From: Rattus norvegicus | Lineage: Eukaryota; Chordata; Mammalia; Rodentia; Muridae | Direction: 5' to 3' | DNA length: 64,000 bases | NCBI RefSeq assembly: GCF_036323735.1 | Contig: NC_086020.1 | Coordinates: 125,850,710 to 125,914,709 of the forward strand | Part shown: one piece after another, positions 57,943-64,000 of the stretch | How the letters are laid out: each line of letters opens with the position of its first letter | Numbering within the stretch: the stretch's first letter is position 1 | Program-made: the position numbers and the translations under genes | Notes under the pieces: model-generated | Databases searched by the model: none | What the model was told of the DNA's origin: nothing | Seen by the model: the letters and a program-made list of their open reading frames with translations, nothing else

Positions 57943-58125
57943 CTTTTTTTTTTTTTTTTTAGATTTTTATATAAGTACACTGTCTCTGTCTTCAGACACA
58001 CCAGAAGAGGGCATCAGATCTCATTACAGATTGTTGTGAGCCACCATGTCGTTGTTGGGATTTGAACTCAGGATCTCTGGAAGAGCAGTCAGTGCTCTTG
58101 TCCACTGAGCCATCTCTCCAGCCCC
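57943..58125 (-). mobile_element. B2 SINE, antisense
   Basis: T tract then agatttttatataagtacac at the left, gagccatctctccagcccc at the right. caacaatttctt and caacagtttctt flank it. Confidence 0.9.
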
Positions 58126-58745
58126 TCAACAGTTTCTTACAAATTGAAATATTAAAAAAAACAAATCAAGTAAATTTACCACAAGTTGGAATTTATAGCC
58201 ATACAATGACCTGTATATGGGTGTTTACAGCACTTTTAATTAACCATAATTTCCTAAACTTGGATGTAACCAAGGTAACTCTTAGGAGGTCAGTAGATAA
58301 ACCATGGTACATCCAGACAATGAACTCTTATTTATTACTATATGTAATCAAGTTGGGGAAATAAGGAGTTAAGTCTGAAGTTTGTGTTTTTGAGTAAAAT
58401 CAATCTGAAAAGGCTGAATGATGTATGAACTCCAGCTGTAGCATTCTAGAGAATCAACTGGAGACAATAAGAACCATTTGCTAGAGATGCAGAAGAGGAT
58501 GAGAACACTGGAGAAGTTTTCTAGGACAGTGTTGCCAGTGTCATCAATGGTTTCATGATAAAGTCTGTCAAAACACATAGTTGCTCCATTTTGAATGGAC
58601 TGTGGACTTTGTTACTTTTAAGTAGTGTATCATTCTGGTACTGCTCAGTGATAGTGGGGAGGATGTGTTGCAATAACTCTGCTTCTGCCAAGTGCTTTGT
58701 TTATAAAACTATACTAGATACAAAGACTTATTAACGCTTGAGGTT

Positions 58746-58747
<2 letters not shown>

Positions 58748-58780
<33 letters not shown>
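58748..58780 (+). repeat. (GT)n microsatellite
   Basis: About 16 GT units followed by tatgtatgta. Confidence 0.95.
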
Positions 58781-58790
<10 letters not shown>

Positions 58791-59143
58791 CACTTGTATT
58801 TAAAATATATAAATAGAAGTCAGTCTAACAACACACCTTAAACTGGGGTAAATTTAAACAAAGATTTTTCTAAAGATGTATTTATACAGCAGGAAAGTGA
58901 AAACCTAAATCAACAGCCAGATAACTTCTCATAACAATGGCATGGCTATTGTTTACAAAAGGCAGATACTGGTCATTGGAGGATGGGGAGGAATCAAAGT
59001 CTCCTGTCCCCACCAACTCCCCCCAACCCCAGATATAAAATAGATCATCTACACTGGCAGATAGCTTAGTTATCACATAACCCTGCAATTCCATTGTTGC
59101 ATGTGTGAACCAATACAAGTGAAAACATGTCCACACAAATTGT

Positions 59144-59244
59144 TGTTTTTTTTTTTTTTTTGGTTCTTTTTTTTCGGAGCTGGGGACCGAACCCAGGGCC
59201 TTGCGCTTCCTAGGTAAGCACTCTACCGCTGAGCTAAATCCCCA
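59144..59244 (-). mobile_element. ID element, antisense
   Basis: T tract, then ggagctggggaccgaaccca, ending gctaaatcccca. acaaattgtt is repeated at 59134-59143 and 59245-59254. Confidence 0.95.
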
Positions 59245-60300
59245 ACAAATTGTTTTTTAACAAAATCTTAATTGTTCAATTTTACCAATGAAGACTTAGG
59301 AGCCAGATGCTGGGTGTAAGCCTGCTAGCTCATAGAGACAGAGAAAGCATCCAGCTGAGCTTCCTCTTCAGCTGATCCCCCACTAGGAATGGCTCTCTTA
59401 CACTGTCTCAAAAAAAAAAAAAAAAATCCTTCAAACTAAATGTCCCTCTTTTCTATATCCTGTGGGTCTCCCTCTTACTCTTTTTTTTTTTTTTTAAAAT
59501 AATCCCATATTTGCTTCCTGTCAACTGGAGGCTTGCTTGCTCCTCCTCTTGACTTTATTTAATCCTGTTTACAATATTCAAGGAGAAAGCTCTTGGATTA
59601 AAGGTGTGTGCTAAGACTGAGCCACAATCTGTTGGTTGCCCTTTTGTCCTAACCACAGTGTCCTTTGCCTTATAGAAGCTTTGCAGTTTTATGAGATCCC
59701 ATTTGTCGATTCTTGATCTTAGAGCATAGGCCATTGGTGTTTTGTTCAGGAAATTTTCTCCAGTGCCCATGTGTTCGAGATGCTTCCCCACATTTTCTTC
59801 TATTAGTTTGAGTGTATCTGGTTTGATGTGGAGGTCCTTGATCCACTTGGACTTAAGCTTTGTACAGGGTGATAAGCATGGGTCGATCTGCATTCTTCTA
59901 CATGTTGACTTCCAGTTGAACCAGCACCATTTGCTGAAAATGCTATCTTTTTTCCATTGGATAGTTTTGACTCCTTTGTCAAAAATCAAGTGACCATAGG
60001 TGTGTGGGTTCATTTTCTGGGTCTTCAATTCTATTCCACTAGTCTATCTGTCTGTCTCTGTACCAATACCATGCAGTTTTTAATCACTATTGCTCTGTAA
60101 TACTACTTGAGTTCAGGGATAGTGATCCCCCCAGAATTCCTTTTATTGTTGAGGATAGTTTTAGCTATCCTGGGTTTTTTGTTATTCCAGATGAATTTGC
60201 AAATTGTCTGTCTAACTCTCTGAAGAATTGGATTGGTATTTTGATGGGGATTGCATTGAATCTGTAGATTCAATTGCTTTTGGTAAAATGGCCATTATTA

Positions 60301-60624
60301 CTATATAATCCTGCCAATCCATGAACATGGGAGATCTTTCCATCTTCTGAGGTCTATAATTTCTTTCTTCAGAGGCTTGAAGTTCTTATCATACAGATCT
60401 TTCACTTGCTTGTTTAAAGTCACACCGAGGTATTTTATATTATTTGGGACTATTATGAAGGGTATCATTTCCCTAATTTCTTTCTCGGCTTGTTTCTCTT
60501 TTGTGTAGAGGAAGGCTACTGATTTATTTGAGTTAATTTTATACCCATCCACTTTGCTGAAGGTGTTTATCAGGTTTAGTAGTTCTCTGGTGGAACTTTT
60601 GGGATCACTTAAATATACTATCAT
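60301..60624 (-). pseudogene. L1 ORF2 reverse-transcriptase-region fragment
   Basis: A 107-codon open stretch with NTFSKVDGYKINSNKS, then FLYTKEKQAEKEI and NIKYLGVTLNKQVKDL, which belongs to ORF2 just after the catalytic RT core. It is part of the truncated antisense L1. A second fragment (60028-59555) continues with FDKGVKTIQWKKDSIF and GTGENFLNKTPMAYAL. Confidence 0.85.
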
Positions 60625-61928
60625 ATCATCTGCGAATAGTGATATTTTGACTTCTTCTTTTCCAATCTGTATCCCCTTGATCTCCTTTTGTTATCTGGTT
60701 GCTCTGGCTAGAACTTCAAGAACTGTATGGAATAAGTAGGGAGAGGCAGCCTTGTCTAGTCCCTGATTTTAGTGGGATTGCTTCAAGTTTCTCTCCGTTT
60801 AGTTTAATGTTAGCTACTGGTTTGCTGTATATGGCTTTTCACTCTGAGGTAGTGTCTGTCTTTGTCTCTGAGGTGTGTTTCCTGTAGGCAGCAGAATGCA
60901 GGGTCCTCACTGTGTATCCAGTTTGTTAATCTATGTCTTTTTTTTTTTTTTTTGGAGAGTTGAGACCATTGATATTGAGAGAGATTAAGGAATAGTGATT
61001 ATTTCTTCCTGTTATATTCATATTTGGATGTGAGGCTATGTTTGTGTGCTTTTCTTCTCCTTGTTTTGTTGCCAAGACGTTTAGTTTCTTGCTTTTTCTA
61101 GGGTGTAGCTTGCCTCCTTATGTTGGGCTTTACCCTTTATTATCCTTTATAGGGCTGGATTTGTAGAAAGATGTTGTGTAAATTTGGTTTTGTCATGGAA
61201 TATCTTGGTTTCTCCATCTATGTTAATTGAGAGTTTTGCAGGATACAGTAATCTGGGCTGGCATTTGTGTTCTCTTAGGGTCTGTATGACATCTGTCCAG
61301 GATCTTCTGGCTTTCATAGTCTCTGGTGAGAAGTCTGGTGTGATTCTGAAAGGTCTGCCTTTATATGTTACTTGACCTTTTTCCCTTACTGCTTTTAATA
61401 TTCTTTGTTTTGTGCATTTGGTGTTTTGACTATTATGTGACGGGAGGAGTTTCTCTTCTAGTCCAATCTATTCGGAGTTCTGTAGGCTTCGTGTATGTTT
61501 ATGGGCATCTCTTTCTTTAGGTTAGGGAAGTTTTCTTCTATGATTTTGTTGAAGATATTTACTGGTCCTTTGAGCTGGGAGTCTTCATTCTCTTCTATAC
61601 CTATTATCCTTAGGTTTGATCTTCTCATTGAGTCCTGGATTTCCTGTATGTTTTGAACCAGTAGCATTTTCCGTTTTACATTATCTTTGACTGTTTTGTT
61701 GATGATTTCTATGGAATCTTCTGCTCCTGAGATTCTGTCTTCTATCTCTTGTATTCTGTTGGTGATGCTTGTATCTGCGGCTCCTTGTCTCTTCCTTTGG
61801 TTTTCTATATCCAGGGTTGTTTCCCTTTTTGTTTTCTTTATTGCTTCTATTTCCATTTTTTAATTCCTTCACCTGTTTGTTTTCCTGGAATTCTTTCAGG
61901 GATTTTTGTGATTCCTCTCTGTAGGCTT

Positions 61929-62141
61929 CTACTTGTTTATGTTTTCCTGCGTTTCTCTAAGGGAGTTCATGTCTTTCTTGAAGTCCTCCAGCATCATGAT
62001 CAAATGTGATTTTAAATCTAGATCTTGCTTTTCTGGTGTGTTTGGATATTCAGTGTTTGCTTTGGTCGGAGAACTGGGCTCCGATGATTCCATGTAGTCT
62101 TGGTTTCTGTTGCTTGGGTTCCTGTGCTTGCCTCTCGCCAT
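61929..62141 (-). pseudogene. L1 ORF1 N-terminal fragment
   Basis: A 70-codon frame starting MARGKHRNPSNRNQDY, with NTEYPNTPEKQDL and IMMLEDFKKDMNSL, typical of the rodent L1 ORF1p N-terminus and its coiled-coil start. The frame then breaks. A later in-place fragment (61856-61458) carries the coiled coil (EDRISGAEDSIEIINKTV) and IRGI-type sequence (RSNLRIIGIEE). ORF1p is an RNA-binding chaperone; this copy is broken. Confidence 0.85.
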
Positions 62142-63029
62142 CAGGTTATGTCTGGTGTTACCTTGTTCTGCTATTTCTGACAGTGGCTAGACTGTCCTAT
62201 AGGCCTGTGTGTCAGGAGTGCTGTAGACCTGTTTTCCTGTTTTCTTTCAGCCAGTTATGGGAGCAGAGTGTTCTGCTTTCTGGCGTGTAGTCTTTCCTGT
62301 CTACTGGTCTTTAGCTGTTCCTGTGGGCCTGCGTCCTGAATCTACCAGGCAGGTCACTTGGAGCAGAAAAGTTGGTCCTACCTGTGGTCCCGCAGCACAA
62401 GTTGCTCGTGGGGGATTGCTGTTGAGCTCTCCGTGAGGGCGGCAACCTGGAGGGCCTGGGCCACCTTTTCCCGGGGGCCCCCATGCACTGGAGTCCCAGA
62501 TGATGTTCGGTGTTTTCCTCTGGAGTCAGAAATGTGGGCAGAGTGTAGCTCTTCTGGCTTCCCAGGCGTGTCTGCCCCTCTGAAGGTTTAGCTCTCCCTC
62601 CCACGGGATTTGGGTGCAGAGAACTGTTGATCTGGTCCCTTCAGGTCTGGGCGGTGTCTGGAGCGCCTAATGAGAACCTTCTAAACTTAATGGTGGCAGA
62701 GCTAAATATGTAAAGATTATTATATGTATTTATGTATTTGAATTTTATGAATTATGCACTTTAAAGGTTATTATATGAAACAACAGGAAAGTGTTGCAGT
62801 GGTATATGCTTATAGTTCCAGTCTTCTTGTAAAACTGAAACAGGAAGATTGTATGAGCCCAGGAGTTTGAGGCCAACCTTGGTAACACACAAAGATCTTG
62901 TCTCAACAAGAGCACCAACAAATGACACAGTTAGGTTGATAACATTTAACATCTGATAACTGATTTAACATATCAGTACCATTAAAGCATTCTAGGCTCT
63001 CCAGTCCTTGTCAAAAATTTGGCAGCTTT

Positions 63030-64000
63030 TTTTTTTTTCAAAAAATATAATTACCTTGGTGTGACTTTAGCCAAGCAAGTGTAAGATCTGTATGACAAGA
63101 ACTTCAAGTCTCTAAAGAAAGAAATTGAAGCTCAGAAGATGGAAAGATCTCCCATGCCCATGGTCCAGCAGCATTAACATAGTAAAAATGGCCATCCTAC
63201 CAGAAGCATTCTACAGATTCAATGTAATCCCCATCAAAATTCCAACTCAATTCATCACAGAGCTAGAAAGAGCAATTCTCATTCATCTGGAATAACTCAA
63301 AACCTAAGATAGTAAAAACATTTTTCTTAAATATTTATTATATATAAGTACACTGTAGCTGTCTTCAGATACACCAGAAGAGGGTATCCCCATTACAGAC
63401 AGTTGTGAGCCACATGTTTCTGGGATTTGAACTCAGGACCTCTGGAAGAGCGGTCAGTGCTCTTGACCACTGAGCCATATTTCCAGCCCATTAAAACAAT
63501 TCTCAACAATAGAAACTTCTAGAGGACTCACCATCCTTGACCTAAAGCTGTGCTACAGAGCAATAGTGATAACACACACACACACGGTATTGGTACAGAG
63601 ACTGATGAGAACCTTGGCTTAGTGGTGGGGAAGTAATGTTTAGAAACCTGGTGGATAGATCAATGGAATAGTTTTAACGACCCAGAATTAAACTCCTACA
63701 CCTATGGTTACCTGATCTTTGACAGAGAAGCCAAAAACATCCAGTGGAAAAAGAATTTTCAAAAAATGGTGCTGGTCTAACTGGGAGTCATGCAGAAGAA
63801 TGCAAATCGATCCAATTTTATCTCCTTGTACAAAGCTCAAGTACAAATTACAAGTGGATCAAAGACCTCCACCTAAAACCAGATATGCTGAATCTAGTAG
63901 AGAAAGTGCCTCAAACTCATTGGCACAAGGGGGAATTTCCTAAACACAACATCAATGACTCAGGCTCTAACAACAGTTGACAAATGGGACCTCATAAAAT
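63030..64000 (+). mobile_element. L1 ORF2 fragment, sense, runs off the window end
   Basis: aattaccttggtgtgacttt and acttcaagtctctaaagaaa open an ORF2 stretch past the RT core. It continues gtaatccccatcaaaattcc and, after a B2 insertion, aggactcaccatccttgacc to cctcataaaat at the last base. Multiple frameshifts and stops show that it is dead. A CA run sits at about 63572-63586. Confidence 0.85.
63321..63489 (-). mobile_element. B2 SINE nested in the L1, antisense
   Basis: ttcttaaatatttattatat at the left, tgagccatatttccagccc at the right. It splits the L1 ORF2 text, which resumes at ttaaaacaattctcaacaat, so it is younger than the L1. Confidence 0.92.

Larger units (their letters stand above)
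54901..59143. other. Intergenic or far-3' region
   Basis: From 54900 to about 55880 I see no known element. Then come antisense B3 (about 55905-56062), a further SINE fragment (about 56110-56270), an inverted L1 ORF2 fragment (56285-56640), a B1-like sense piece (about 57560-57670), an antisense B2 (about 57943-58125) and a GT repeat (58748-58780). No exon is supported. Confidence 0.6.
59617..62690 (-). mobile_element. L1 element, antisense, 5' UTR to ORF2, internally deleted
   Basis: Read on the - strand: a 5' UTR-like GC-rich part (62690-62142), ORF1 starting MARGKHRNPSNRNQDY at 62141 with later frame breaks (second frame 61856-61458), then ORF2 from about 61040. ORF2 shows the endonuclease N-terminus (LISLNINGLNSP, then DPAFCCLQETHL). 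Near 60840 it jumps directly into the reverse-transcriptase region, continues (NTFSKVDGYKINSNKS at about 60560) and stops in mid-ORF2 at about 59617. The element is 3'-truncated and cannot be active. Confidence 0.85.

Noticed and set aside
1..64000. CRISPR arrays, bacterial operons, rRNA or classical tRNA genes
   Set aside because: None seen. The tRNA-like sequences are ID and B2 SINEs with A-rich tails and target-site duplications.

Overview
The window is mammalian, rodent nuclear DNA and most likely rat (Rattus norvegicus). It is packed with B1, B2, B3 and B4-type SINEs, rodent L1 pieces and long CA/TG microsatellites. It also carries several young ID elements (tRNA-Ala-derived SINEs, expanded in rat) with near-perfect target-site duplications. 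No prokaryotic feature, CRISPR array, classical tRNA/rRNA gene or intact mobile element is visible.

The one gene I can support is the 5' two-thirds of Larp1b (La ribonucleoprotein 1B), on the + strand. A CpG island (about 12560-14430) holds the promoter and coding exon 1, with the ATG at 13596. Eight further exons lie at 25139-25197, 25695-25754, 27512-27686, 32453-32593, 34978-35121, 35544-35709, 39138-39282 and 43239-43413. They splice in frame into 531 codons plus one base. The protein read from them has a proline-rich N-terminus, a family motif around K147-K154, an acidic/basic linker, an RG-repeat (R351-G366) and a complete La motif (about residues 395-500). The C-terminal DM15 region of the family is not in the window.

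Layout: 1-12480 is repeat-rich intergenic DNA (SINE mosaics, an L1 3' end, a purine tract joined to a 23-unit CAG repeat). 12560-14430 is the CpG-island promoter and exon 1. 14125-43238 is the intron/exon body of Larp1b. 43414-64000 has no intact exon: it holds a candidate alternative last exon (43932 onward), a frameshifted relic of the next Larp1b exon at 50281-50411, old repeats, and at the right end L1 pieces in both orientations.

The observations most worth a second look are the decayed exon 10, the candidate short-isoform terminal exon, the GC-box/CCAAT minisatellite promoter, the G-tract inside the exon 4 splice acceptor, and two L1 insertions with twin-priming inversions. I did not find a wholly new biological system.
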